This document shows positions 1-10,900 of a stretch of DNA of 64,000 nt, piece by piece. A program made the translations under genes and the position numbers. Positions within the stretch are counted from its first letter, which is position 1. Every line of letters starts with the position of its first letter. Origin of the DNA: Pochonia chlamydosporia 170 (taxonomy: Eukaryota; Ascomycota; Sordariomycetes; Hypocreales; Clavicipitaceae); contig NC_035794.1 of NCBI RefSeq assembly GCF_001653235.2, positions 4,154,001 to 4,218,000 on the forward strand. The letters are read 5' to 3'. The notes under the pieces are model-generated. The model made no database searches. It saw only the letters and a list, made by a program, of their open reading frames with translations, and had not been told where the DNA came from.

Positions 1-1742
1 CATATTCTCTCACGTCATGGCCGTTGGTCGCCGACCATGAGCTGTGATGTTCATATCGGAGGCATAGTGAGTGCGTAAAGATCTAAGCTGCTACACAGAT
101 GAACGTCGTCCAACTTGTGTCCGATGCGACAAGGGTCATTATACATGTCTGGGTTATGACAAGCCGCTCATATTTGTGCATCATGGGCCCAATCAGCCTA
201 GTATTGTTTCCGCTACTCAGGCAGGCCTGACTGAAGAATCCAAACGGAAGAAAGTGACCAGATGTAGGAACGGTGCATCAGGAAATACAACACTCATAAA
301 AGCCCATTCAGATAGCACTCCATCACCGGCCACCATCCCCCAAAGCGACGTGGGGTTCGTAGGAAGAGACCTTGATCTCAGTGGCTTCGCCGATGACATC
401 GTCATTGCACATCTTCTATCCAAATTCGGCATCGGTTTTGGCAAGTACGCTTCCCGAGCAGCAGATGCACCCACCATGGCTGGAGTCTTGACAAGCCGGA
501 ACAACGCATCCAGTGCGTATTTGTCTGGCCTTGGACTCGCGCAAGCTTTCTTCGGCAGCACTCACAAGGATGATGCCATGGTGCGGCAGTCAGCCATGTT
601 GTACGGTAAGGCGTTGACAAGCCTCCGCGGTGACTTGCAACTTGCGGACCAGAAACTAGCGCGTTCAAGGGCGTACATGAATCTTTGGACTTGTGTGTTT
701 CTCGGACTGTATGAGATGGTCTTGTCTGCCGAGCCGTCAAATTGGCTTCAACATGTAATGGGTGTGTCCGCTCTGGTGAGTTTTGTCGCCTACCAGTTTG
801 TATTAGTCAGTGGTTGACGCTTATTAGACGCAAGTTATTGGACCAGAGGCCTTCCAAAGTCACTCCGCGAACACCATGTTGGAAACTTACAGATCAATGA
901 TTGTAAGCGTGAGTCCCAAATGGCTTCTATCCGTGCTGACCGAAGCTTCGTGATAGGCCTCCGCACACATATCTCAAAGAAGGCGTTGTTTCCTGGGGAG
1001 CCCTGAATGGCAAATAATACCCTGGGCAGGCAGCGAAAGCCCACAGAAGACACTGTCATCAAAAATTCTCGACGTCCTCTGCGACATCCCTGGTGTTATG
1101 GAAGACGTTGATGCAATGGCTCATTCCGAACGACTTGGTCAAGACACGACAGTGACCCGAGCCTTGCTACAAGACAAGGTTCTGAATAGCATCGAAGAGC
1201 TTTCCGGTATCCGTTGGCAGTGGGAAGCAGCATACCCCGGAGCATGTACAGAGTTCCCAACTACTCCAGGGTCAAGCTTGTCGTTTGATACAACAGGTGC
1301 GCCGCTATTCGCCACATACCTCAGATTCCAGGACCTTGACAGAGCAATCGATGTGTTGTACTTGAATTCCGTGCGCCTTATGCTCTACACTCTCTCGGAT
1401 AGTGTTGGTCTGAATGATGTTTTGCCCTGCTCGGATTCTGGGCAGTATAAGCGCAACGGGCCGGGCTCTAATCCTCTTATATTACCCGGGCAAGGCGATC
1501 GGGTGGCTCATGCCTTGGAAATTTGTCGCATAGCCGAGTGCTTGATGCAGGGTGGTAGAGAGAGCCAGGGCTTATTGATACTGTTGTTTCCACTGCGTGT
1601 GGCATACACTCATTTGCAAGGGTTGCCAAAGGTAGTGGCGTGGATTCAGCATGTCATGGGGAGAGCTAGCTCCGAAGGTTTCAAGCTTGGTGAGAATGTA
1701 TTGAAACTGCAGTCAGAAACATTGAAGAAAGGGAGCATGTGA
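1..1742 (+). CDS. Fungal transcription factor, DUF3468 (Fungal_trans_2) type; 5' part cut by the window edge
   Basis: Visible exons are about 99-775, 828-902 and 957-1742, with introns of 52 and 54 bp (GTGAGT...TTAG and GTAAGC...ATAG) that keep phase 0. The first visible codons carry the second half of a Zn2Cys6 cluster (DERRPTCVRC, then CLGYDKPLIF), a spacing typical of regulators that have a DUF3468 domain after a linker. The middle (GVSAL then GPEAF) and the WQIIPW region belong to that domain. The first three cysteines are not seen. A TAG acceptor-like ACAG ends at base 98, and the exon before it either lies left of the window or is degraded; the 98 bases in view do not encode a credible CxxC. 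Target genes are unknown. Presumably nuclear. Confidence 0.75.
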
Positions 1743-2395
1743 GTTGGCAATAGGAGGGCATTAAGCAGGGCTCGGATATATAACCAATGTTACGAGTGAA
1801 CTAGGAAGCTGGCATCATTTTTGCAAGTATGCAATCGCCAAAGGCAAAGACGCCAACTCAGCTCATCTTGACCTGGCAGTTAGTTGTGTTCATTCCATGG
1901 CTTTCATCTTCACGTTTCAGAGACCGACTTGAGCAACAGGCATATCACCTCAATGCTTGTATGCTAGTGTTTCCAGGACTAAACATCCATTCAAGTTTCC
2001 ATCATAGGAAGCACTTCCAAAATGCAATTCCAACGAGGCATCCTTCATCCAAGTTTATCACATCTAATCAATCTCCGCCTTACCCGACCATACCAATAAA
2101 TGTCAGCGCCATCCCCGACCCCGATCGGCCATAAGCGGCTGTTAAGTGTCTCGCCCCACCACATTTTCAGCTTCAACATCGTCAACCATCCCTCTCGGAC
2201 ATCAAGTATATACGAAACGGAGCTGACTGCACGCCTTTTCAACTGTCTTTAAAAGCTCTCTGCTTCTTGGCTACAAACGCCGACTGTGACCGATTCCGAT
2301 ACACCTTTTCGCCGTGAGCCGCGCCCTCTCACCGTCCATTCGAACAATCCCCATTGTCACGTCCATCAATGAACCATTGACCTGTGATACACCAC
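1743..2395. other. Intergenic, 653 bp
   Basis: Only short open frames without coding character occur here. The last 250 bp are pyrimidine-rich and contain a CTGTCTTTAAAAG stretch, consistent with the promoter and leader of the next gene. Confidence 0.6.
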
Positions 2396-4411
2396 ATGTC
2401 CCGTCAAGCCAAATCATGCGCCCGCTGCAGGCAACAAAAAGTCCGCTGTGACCGCGTCGCTCCACGGTGTTCGCGATGCACCTCCTCCAAGACAGGTTGC
2501 TCGTTCTCTGAGCCGGCGCCGTCACATCAAGACCCTGCGTCCAACTCTCCTCCTCCACCAGCATGGACACCCTCGGACAGTACCACATCACAGGATTTCT
2601 CCTTCTCTCTCCCACCCAGCCCACTTCTCTGGCTGGATGAAAATGCTGGGAATTCATCACACGAATGTCAAATCGAACCAGAGTCCGCTGGCGCCAACAC
2701 CAATGGCAGCAACATCAAAGTTAAGAGAAAGAGACGCCGCGCATGCCTGTCCTGCGTCCGCTGCCATCGACTTAAAGTAAAGTGCGACAAAAAGGAGCCG
2801 TGCACGCGGTGTCGACTATCCGGTTGGGGCAAACAATGCGAATACACGCATAGGATAGAGTCAAACGGCGAGGCATTGTCCAATGCTCCTTCGCCGTATG
2901 TCTTGACAGAGGAAGATCCGCAGGTTGCGCTGGCGACGTGGCATTCCCGGCATCGAGGTCTAAGTCACTGGCGGAATTTACTATCCAAGGTGAATCCCGC
3001 TTTCTTCAAGACAACTTGTTAACATTGCCAACTAACATCGCAATAGCTCGGCTCCATTGCACAAGTCAACTCCATGCCCAACCTCGCCACCGACGAAGTT
3101 ATCCGACGCAACCACAGCACAGCATGTGGCATCATGTTGCCTGATAATTTCCCCTTCAACAGCCCACGCGCCGCGCCATTCTTGTGTATCGAAAAGGTTC
3201 GCTCGCTAATCGACTCGCATCGTGGTGACTGTGACAGGTTCATCAATAGCTACATGAACATATATCAGATTGTTCACCCTATCATCGACGAGGAGCAATT
3301 TCGAGACCGCGTCTCTGCCTACTGGGACGATCCTAGCTCCGTAGATGTAGCTTGGCTCAGCCAGTTTCTCATGGTCCTCGCCCTGGGGCAACTCATCGTC
3401 ACGAAAAGGACTGCGCCGACGGTGGAACTGTGCATGGCAGCAGAAGCATGTCTTGCCAAGACGCCGTTTATGCTGCGGCCAAACATATCGACAATGAGGA
3501 CCATGTGTCTCATGGTGCTGGCGAAGTTGACTACGAATGCGACATGTTGGTCCTTTGACGCTTGTTGGAACCTACTGGGGTTTGTGGTGAGATTGGCCAT
3601 CTGCCTGGGCTTTCATCGACGCGATCCGCCAGCGCATTCGTCATCCGTAGTGTATCAAGATTGGGAGTCAGGCAAGATTATCTGGAGTACATTGCTATAC
3701 TTCAATATCCAAGTGGCCATGATTTCAGGCATGCCATCATGCATATCCATGGACGATATCTCCTCGCATGACGTGCCCTGGGACTTTGCGCCTCTCGACA
3801 CAGCAACCGCGGCATGGCACAGCATCATACACTCATCGTGTCCGACCATCGTCAAGATTATATCCCGAGTCAACGCCAGCACAACTCTGCCTTCATACGA
3901 GGAAATTCTCGAGTACAGCACGCAAATTCGACAATGTATGAGCTTACTGGACCGTGCGCAAGGGCCCCAGGCGCTCCGCATCACACTGGACATGTTTTTC
4001 CGCCGCGTTCTGCTCGTACTACACCGTCGTCATGCCCTTGAAGCTGATGCGCCAACCAAATATCCTGTCTCGTACTGGGCTTCCCTTGAGTGTAGTCTTG
4101 CGCTACTTGTCCACCAGCACGACTTGTATGATGAGGAACAAGCCCCCGAGGGTACAGATTTATTGTTCCGTCTGTATATGTTGGATGTATTTGCCGCAGC
4201 GGTAACCGCCACGATACACTTGCTTAGAAAAGATGCTCCCCTGGCAGCGGGGTTCGCAATCCCACCGAGGCAAACTATTCTCGAGACACTGCAGGCTTGT
4301 ACGGATTTGTGGGCAAATGAGACTATTCAGAGTCCTTGTTTCAAGATTGGCCACGCCTTGTTGAATCGGATCGTGGAGGCATTGGTTGAGGGAACTGCAT
4401 CACTTCCTTGA
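2396..4411 (+). CDS. Transcription factor with two tandem Zn2Cys6 clusters
   Basis: Exons 2396-2989 and 3047-4411 flank a 57-bp intron (GTGAAT...AATAG, phase 0), giving 652 residues. Start is the ATG at 2396; the frame is open slightly further but only from a GTG. Cluster 1 has cysteines 8, 11, 18, 25, 28 and 35. A basic KVKRKRRR stretch (108-115, likely nuclear signal) leads into cluster 2 with cysteines 120, 123, 130, 136, 139 and 148 (plus C117). Spacings C-x2-C-x6-C-x6-C-x2-C-x6-C and C-x2-C-x6-C-x5-C-x2-C-x8-C both fit zinc binuclear clusters. The C-terminal two thirds resembles a fungal_trans regulatory region. The linker (36-107) is rich in S and P. It lies 238 bp upstream of a galactonate dehydratase-like gene on the same strand, so it may control sugar-acid catabolism; that is inference. 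Confidence 0.88.
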
Positions 4412-4649
4412 ACGGCATTGTATGTTGGAACGCGGAAAACCTACCTGTATGCTATATCATCATGCAATATCTCTACTAAATACATAAAGAGCCATCTCGA
4501 CACGCCATTCGCGCGGATCTTGATCATCCTGTACCCCCACGCTCATCCGGTCCCGGAGCCCCGCTCCTGTACTTAAACCCGGAACATCATCATCCAACTT
4601 GACATCACTCTGCCCAACTCATCTCATTGCAAATAAAGGATACCTCAAA

Positions 4650-5966
4650 ATGGGGAAAATAGCCAAAATTGAATACTTTCGCGTGCCACCTAGATGGCTC
4701 TTCGTGAAAATCACCGATGAAGCAGGCAATGTCGGCTGGGGAGAAGCGTCCCTCGAAGGCCACACCCAGTCCGTGGAAGGCTGTCTAGATGCATGGATAG
4801 AACAGTACACGGGTTTGGAAGCAGAGTGGGTTTTCGCATCAACACGGTCAAATTCCAAGCGCTGTATACTAATTTAGTAGTGATATTGAGCAGATATGGC
4901 AAATGTCTTGGCGCAAGTCCTTCTACAGAGGCGGGCCAGTGTTCATGAGCGCCTTGTCAGGCTTAGACATCGCGCTATGGGATCTAAAAGGTACCCGACA
5001 CACTCTAGTCTTCCAAACGACGCAACATGTGACCCTAACCTTTGGCAGCTCGCAAGCTTAATGTCCCTATTTACGAGCTTCTCGGCGGTAAACTACGGTC
5101 CAAGCTCAAAGTATACGCCTGGATCGGAGGTGACCGTCCTTCCGACGTCGAACAAGCAGCGTACATCTAGCATCCGTCACCCGATAGACACTCCTAAGCC
5201 ATACTAACAAATTAATAGCCTCGCCCGCAAATCCCAAGGCTTCACGGCCGTCAAAATGAATGCCACCGAAGACCTAGCCTGGCTCGACTCCCCCCGCCAA
5301 CTAGCCAGCTGCATCGAGAGGGTCAAAGCCGTCAAATCACACAATCTAGACGTAGGCATCGATTTCCACGGCCGGCTTCATCGTCCCATGGCGAAGCAAC
5401 TTGCGTCTCAGCTTGAGCCCCATCAACCATTATTCATTGAAGAGCCCCTGCTCTCCGAACACGTAGAGGCCATCAAGACGCTTTCTGGACAGACCACCAT
5501 CCCCATTGCGCTTGGCGAACGTCTCCATAGCAGATGGGACTTGAAGCCCTTTCTGGAAGCTTCTTGTATTGACATCCTGCAACCGGATATATGTCATGTG
5601 GGCGGTATTTCGGAACTAAGACGCATGGCCGCCATGGCGGAGACGTATGATGTGCCCATTGCGCCGCATTGTCCGTTAGGTCCGATCGCCTTGGCCGCGA
5701 ATTTACAAGTGGCGGCTGCGACGGCGAATTTTGCAATTCAGGAAATGAGCTTGGGCATACATTACAATGTGGGAGGGTACGATTTGCTGAGCTACATTAA
5801 CAATCCTCAAATTTGGGACGTCAAAGATGGCTACGTCGAGTTGATGAAGGGGCCGGGTCTGGGCATTGATGTGAATGAGGAGCTAGTTCGAGAGGCTAGC
5901 AAAGGCGCCGAAGCTTGGGTTAGCCCTGGCTTTGTTGGTCCTGGCGGGGAACTGAGAGAATGGTGA
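4650..5966 (+). CDS. D-galactonate dehydratase-like enzyme (enolase superfamily)
   Basis: Four exons: 4650-4825, 4881-4990 (or from 4878), 5049-5160, 5219-5966. All junctions are GT-AG and phase-consistent, giving 381 or 382 residues, the usual size of bacterial DgoD. The N-terminal capping domain is followed by a TIM barrel. Seen in sequence: DFHGR (D181, H183), FIEEP (E207) and LGER (E233), the expected Mg2+ ligands and catalytic His; PHCPLGP carries the second His, and [10 protein letters not shown] is near the end. These signatures separate galactonate dehydratases from muconate cycloisomerases and from fungal L-galactonate dehydratase of pectin breakdown. Predicted reaction: D-galactonate to 2-keto-3-deoxygalactonate, cytosolic. 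Substrate is inferred from motifs only. No targeting signal is visible. Confidence 0.88.
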
Positions 5967-6393
5967 TGCGATGATTCGACAAGGTAGTGGATTGTTGAAA
6001 CACAGCCACATGTACGGAGTAGATGTTCACGAAATAGGTGAGGAGTAACAAGGTAATCAATTCACAGAGCCCAGAACGACCGTGAAGGCAGTGGCATTGC
6101 ATCTTCACACAAGCGGTGCGATCTAGCCCCGATCATTGGCGGTATTGGCAAGTTCAAACGCGACCGTAGTATCAATGGTATCAATTCTACTACACGCAAT
6201 CCTGTCCACCATAGCTAGACTATATACATATCAATGTTTGTACCCCTGCCAGTATCTTGACAAGTGACTGAATATCCAGTCCGCTTTGGCCCGTTTAATC
6301 TTTCATAAAGAGCTCATTGTTGACAAATAAGTCCTCTTCTAATTGTCTACCACTTAAGCATGAAAACACATCAAAAAGTAATTTCGCTTTCGT
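5967..6393. other. Convergent intergenic, 427 bp
   Basis: Space between the 3' ends of two convergent genes. No coding frame or repeat recognised; presumably both 3' untranslated regions and polyadenylation sites. Confidence 0.6.
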
Positions 6394-7902
6394 TTATGCA
6401 ATCGGTCCGCAAGTAAAGACGCCCTTGGTTCTACCATTCTGGAAAGACAAGATCTAATGACAAACTGTGTTAGCGTCATATTCCATGGGCCAAGTGTACA
6501 AGCACAGGATATTTCCGAAACTTACAATGTCGTCAACACTAGCGTATGTGCCGCACACCAAGACAACAATACCAATGAGAAAGCAGCCGGCGTTGATGAA
6601 GGATCTCAACAAGTTCTCCTTGGCATACCACTTGCCCTTCTTCAGGAGCTTGAACCACATCCACGCTGGCAAGTAGAAGGTGAAGCCGGAAATGAAGAGG
6701 GAGGAGGATATTGAAAGCAAGTCGTTGAAGAAGGGAATCACCTCGGCGATAATAAAGGCGGCGATGGTAATGGCGGTAATAACAGCCAACCAGGTAGCCC
6801 ATCCCTTAGGAGTGTTGATGTATCGGGTGATGGAGTCTTTGTAAATTCGGCCGTGGATGTATCGTCCAATAACAGTCGTGTTGATTGATCCCGAGATGAA
6901 GATGACGGGCAGAGCGACACCAAAGGCAATCTTGGACACAGTGTGGCCGGCAGAGAGCAGTGACGGGGACTTAACATCAACACCGACAAACGAGTACACC
7001 AGAGCACCTGTCAGAGTGTAGATGAAGATCTCAATAAGACCAAGAGCCCAGATCGACTTAACATAGTCCTTGGGAGTGTGCATTTCATCCATAAAGGAGA
7101 ATTGGCACATGGAAAAGCTGTAGGCGAAGCAGATGTTGGTAATGGCAATGAATCCCTCAGCAAAGGTAAGTCCTTCTTTGGGCCAAGCGGACCACTGAAC
7201 CGAGGACATGCCGCCTGCAGCCTGGCCAGCACTGATACCAGTAGCAATGATGGTGATTCCAATGGCTAGCAAGATTGAAACGAAGTCGACGTAGCCCAGG
7301 ATAGCCACCTCGGCAAACGAGGGCGGGATGGCGAGTAGAAGCAGTATGATGGCCGAAACAACACCAAAGACAACTGAGCAAGCACCGTTCTCCGTGATGT
7401 TGAGGAAGGCGATGGTACCGGTCAAGCAGTGAGACCCAACGAGGAAAGTTAATTGAAGAACAAACATGGCTCCGACCACTTCGTATCCAAAGCGACCTGC
7501 CAGAAGCCGCCCAGCATCTGCATAATGGGCAACTTCGGGGTAGGCAATCTTGACCTTGCCAACAATGTCCGAGGTGTAGATAGCGACGAGACCGAGACCA
7601 ACACAGCAGATAACACCGGCAACCATGCCGAGAGAGGCAAAGGCAGCAGGCAAACTCAAAGACCCAAGAGCAATTGCCTCAACGATTAGGACAATGGTAA
7701 GGCGCTTCCACCCCAGACGGTTGAAATGTGCGTTACCTTCAGCGGTTTTCTGCTTCTCCAGATCGGTTTGTCTCTCCTCGAAATCGGTCACCTCACCCTC
7801 AATCGGCCCACTCAAAACATTATCCGAAGGGGTGTGATCAGAGCTGGAGGAGTCCTTCTCCTTTTTGGAGACCGCGTGGTCGCGTACGACAGGGTCCGAC
7901 AT
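6394..7902 (-). CDS. Neutral amino acid transporter, AA_trans family (Neurospora Mtr-like)
   Basis: Exon 1 is 7902-6526 and a short last exon 6453-6394 follows a 72-bp intron (GTAAGT...ATTAG, phase 0). Start is ATG at 7902. The 478-residue protein has a hydrophilic, Ser/Asp/Glu-rich N-terminus of about 70 residues, then some 11 hydrophobic segments starting at the segment reading RLTIVLIVEAIALGSLSLP. The pattern (LPAAFASLGMVAG, SDIVGKVKIAYPEVAHYADAG) is that of the fungal Mtr group of proton-coupled neutral and aromatic amino acid permeases. The last exon restores the VFTCGPIA tail typical of the group; without it the frame reads into the intron. Located at the plasma membrane by family knowledge. 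The leader on this strand is pyrimidine-rich, as in strongly expressed fungal genes. Confidence 0.9.
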
Positions 7903-10900
7903 GATTTCTGAATTGTGAAGCTTTCTCCTCAAGTTGAAAGCTGAATATGGGGGGAGTGGTGTTGTGGAATGAAGTTTGTGAGAGTAGTATCAACAACACG
8001 CCGGGCTAACGTGTCTGGTGGTTTGATCTACTTGGTCTCGCAAATTCAAGCGAAATCTGACAAGCGTAGGATCAACTGACAGCTTCTGAGGAAGAAGACT
8101 GGAAAGAAGGAAGAAGGAAGGAAGAAAGGAAGAAATGGGATGGGGAAAGAAGGAAATGTGGGAAAGTGCCAAGAGGGAAGCGACGAGGTTAAAAAGAAAT
8201 GGGGGCAGACACAGGCACAGACACCAGGAAGGACTTGGGGAAAGGGAACAATGAGCCACGAGATTTGGAGAAGAGGAGAGGAGGAGACGAGACAAAGTCC
8301 GGTGCGTATCAATGCTGATCCTGTGTGGAGGAGATGGACCTTGTCGACTTGTATCTGTCAAGCCTAGTGCGTCGTTCGATAATCGAATATATGGAGTTGA
8401 AGGCCACTCCGCAGAGTGTGGTACGGAGATGGACGACGAAAAGACAAGGGTCGAACGGGCTTGAGGCTTGCAGCAGCTAGGATTAGGATGCAAGAGAAAG
8501 AACGGGGTCTAGGGGGAGTTGAGAAGTTGGAAGGGTCTAGTATTATTGAAAAAGGTATGGTATTGCGACGTGGAGGAGGCAGAGGCGGAGGAAATAGGAT
8601 GCATAGCACGGCATGTCTGCGTGGGAATGGAGAAGCTCAGACGACAAACTATGGGGAAACTCTAGATGCAGCTGTGGCGAGAGATGGTTTGTACTTTGCA
8701 CCTTGGAAGCCGTACTTTTTCGCCGGACCCGGAGAAAACCGACACACACTCTCTCTCTTTCTCTATCCCTCACTCACACACATGGCGACGGGAGCATTTG
8801 AGACACGACTAGCACGCATACACAAAGGGTGAGTGACTGTGTACATGTACGGAACGGACAAGAGTCAAGACATTCGACGGCCATCTGAGACCAAAGCCCT
8901 AAACGGCATGGTGGTGGGGCAACGCCAAAGAATGGATGGCATGGGAATGGAGAGGCAAGACATGAGGGAAAGGATCTGGATGTGGATAAAGTATGAATGT
9001 GGAAGGAAACCTTGACAGTAGGGGGAGGGATTTTGTAGATGTGATCAAATGGCTGAAAAGGTGAAAAGGTGAGAAGATAAAGGGACGCTTGGACGCTCGG
9101 ACCAGTCAGCTGGCAAAATGGAAGCACATATTATCACAGAAGAAATGCATCAGTTAATCTGTGCTTACTGTCGTCAAGCACGCACCAAGTCACAGTCAAC
9201 TACCGCAATTCGCGGCACATGCAGTCAATTGGCCACTTGATCCTTCTCTTGTGCCGCGATGCGGTCATTGACTTTCTTACTCAATTCTTCAGTAGCCTGC
9301 TAGTAAGCACAGATCCAGATCCAGACCGTCCCAGCCGCTGGTCTGGTTAAACTCTACCAGACGGCACACATAAATCTCAGAAAGAATGCCGCAGTACCCC
9401 AGATGCCCACTCACTGGCGGCTCCCCCGCAAACGTTGTTTTCCTTTTTAAAATTTATCCGGGCCAGAGTCAGTAATCGAAGCCATCGCGATCCCAGCAAG
9501 CAGTAAGCAACATGCCGACCAGACCCAAGATTACTCCGTAGTTCTGGTTGGGGTTGTCTCATGGCCAACCAGCCAGTCTTGAGGGGATTTCAATCCATGC
9601 CCTGCCAGTAGCGGCCCTGAAATGGACGAAAGACGAATTTTGTGAGGGTAATACGGTGGGTCGCTCTCTGTTGCTCCTCTGTGTCATTTATCGTCATTTT
9701 CTTGCCTCCTTTGATGGCAACCAAGGAAAGAGAAGCGGGTGGGAGCAAAGGTGACGTTTGACTTGAGTGAGGTGAGGCCAGCTTCCAGGGTTACAGGGTT
9801 TGCTTCGCCGGCCAAGTCCGTTTCAACTACGTGTCCCATGCCCGCCGGCGAGGCCAGAATGGATTAACGTCAAAAATACTGGACCTGGGAGCCATTTTGC
9901 CCATTGTATGACGAGTTACATCGTTCAAAGGCTGTTGGTACGGGTGGAGAGCGGCTTCGTTGAGTCAGTTTCCATGTGTCAAGAGACCTATGACCCGCAG
10001 ACAAGCTCCGCTGGATGAAGAAAACAATGCAATGGTCCATAACCACTGAACCCTTTGAAATGTAATTGTCGCAAGGCAAGATATTCTGGGGTAACATTGC
10101 AGAACTGAAGCACTGCTCGACCCTGAATTTCTTTCCATCCCGCACCCAGAGCTATGCGACCGGAAGCGTGAATTGGCCTCGCCAGCCATGGCGATGTTGG
10201 GTGGTCGGAAGCCGGATACGGGAAATGACGTCGGGTATTAACTTTGCGGTATTCAGTTGGTGGCTTGTTGGTTCGCTGCCGCCAAGGCAAAAAATCTCTG
10301 CTTCCCGGTGCCAAGAAGCCAATCAGTTGCCTCACAATGTGCCAAAACACCCAAACAAGCAGCGCCCAGTCGGGATATCTGGAGCGTCATGCGCCGCCCG
10401 AATCGGCACAGATTGCCGCGAGCCGTGGGCTGCATGTGCACCTTGGCCACACCAACACCAGACTCAGACCGCAGCCAAGACATCCGTCCAGTCACTGTTG
10501 TGCAACCGTAAACAGAGCTGCGACGCGCGACGCCATGTCAAGCCCCCTCGATGGTTCGTGCATATCGCCGCGACCGTGACAGGGTGAGAGCTGGTGATAC
10601 GGCATGGAGATTGCCTGGCTGGTGGTGTTGTGCAACCGTCATTCGCTGAATATTTCTCTTTCAGCCCAGTTTCAGTCTTGCGAAGGGACACGGTTTGCTG
10701 GGTCGAGCCGGGGCAAGGAACGGGCCAGGAAGGAAAAGCCCTCAGACGGGCCCTCACTGAGTCGCGTATCGCTTATTTGATGGCATTTCTTCAGAGGCGT
10801 CAACAATGCACATCATGCACCATGTACTGTACTCTTCGTGGAGGTCTTGGCAGGAACAGATCGTTTGGCCAAGGATGAACGGTCCGGTTTCAACTGCTCA

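Noticed and set aside
1..98. Upstream exon for the first transcription factor
   Set aside because: A TGTGAT...GGCATA stretch faintly recalls the first half of a zinc cluster, but it lacks the cysteine spacing and the implied intron (about 30 bp) would be too short.
10066..10587. 173-residue plus-strand open frame
   Set aside because: The start is not an ATG, the composition is random-like, and several overlapping frames of similar length exist on both strands.
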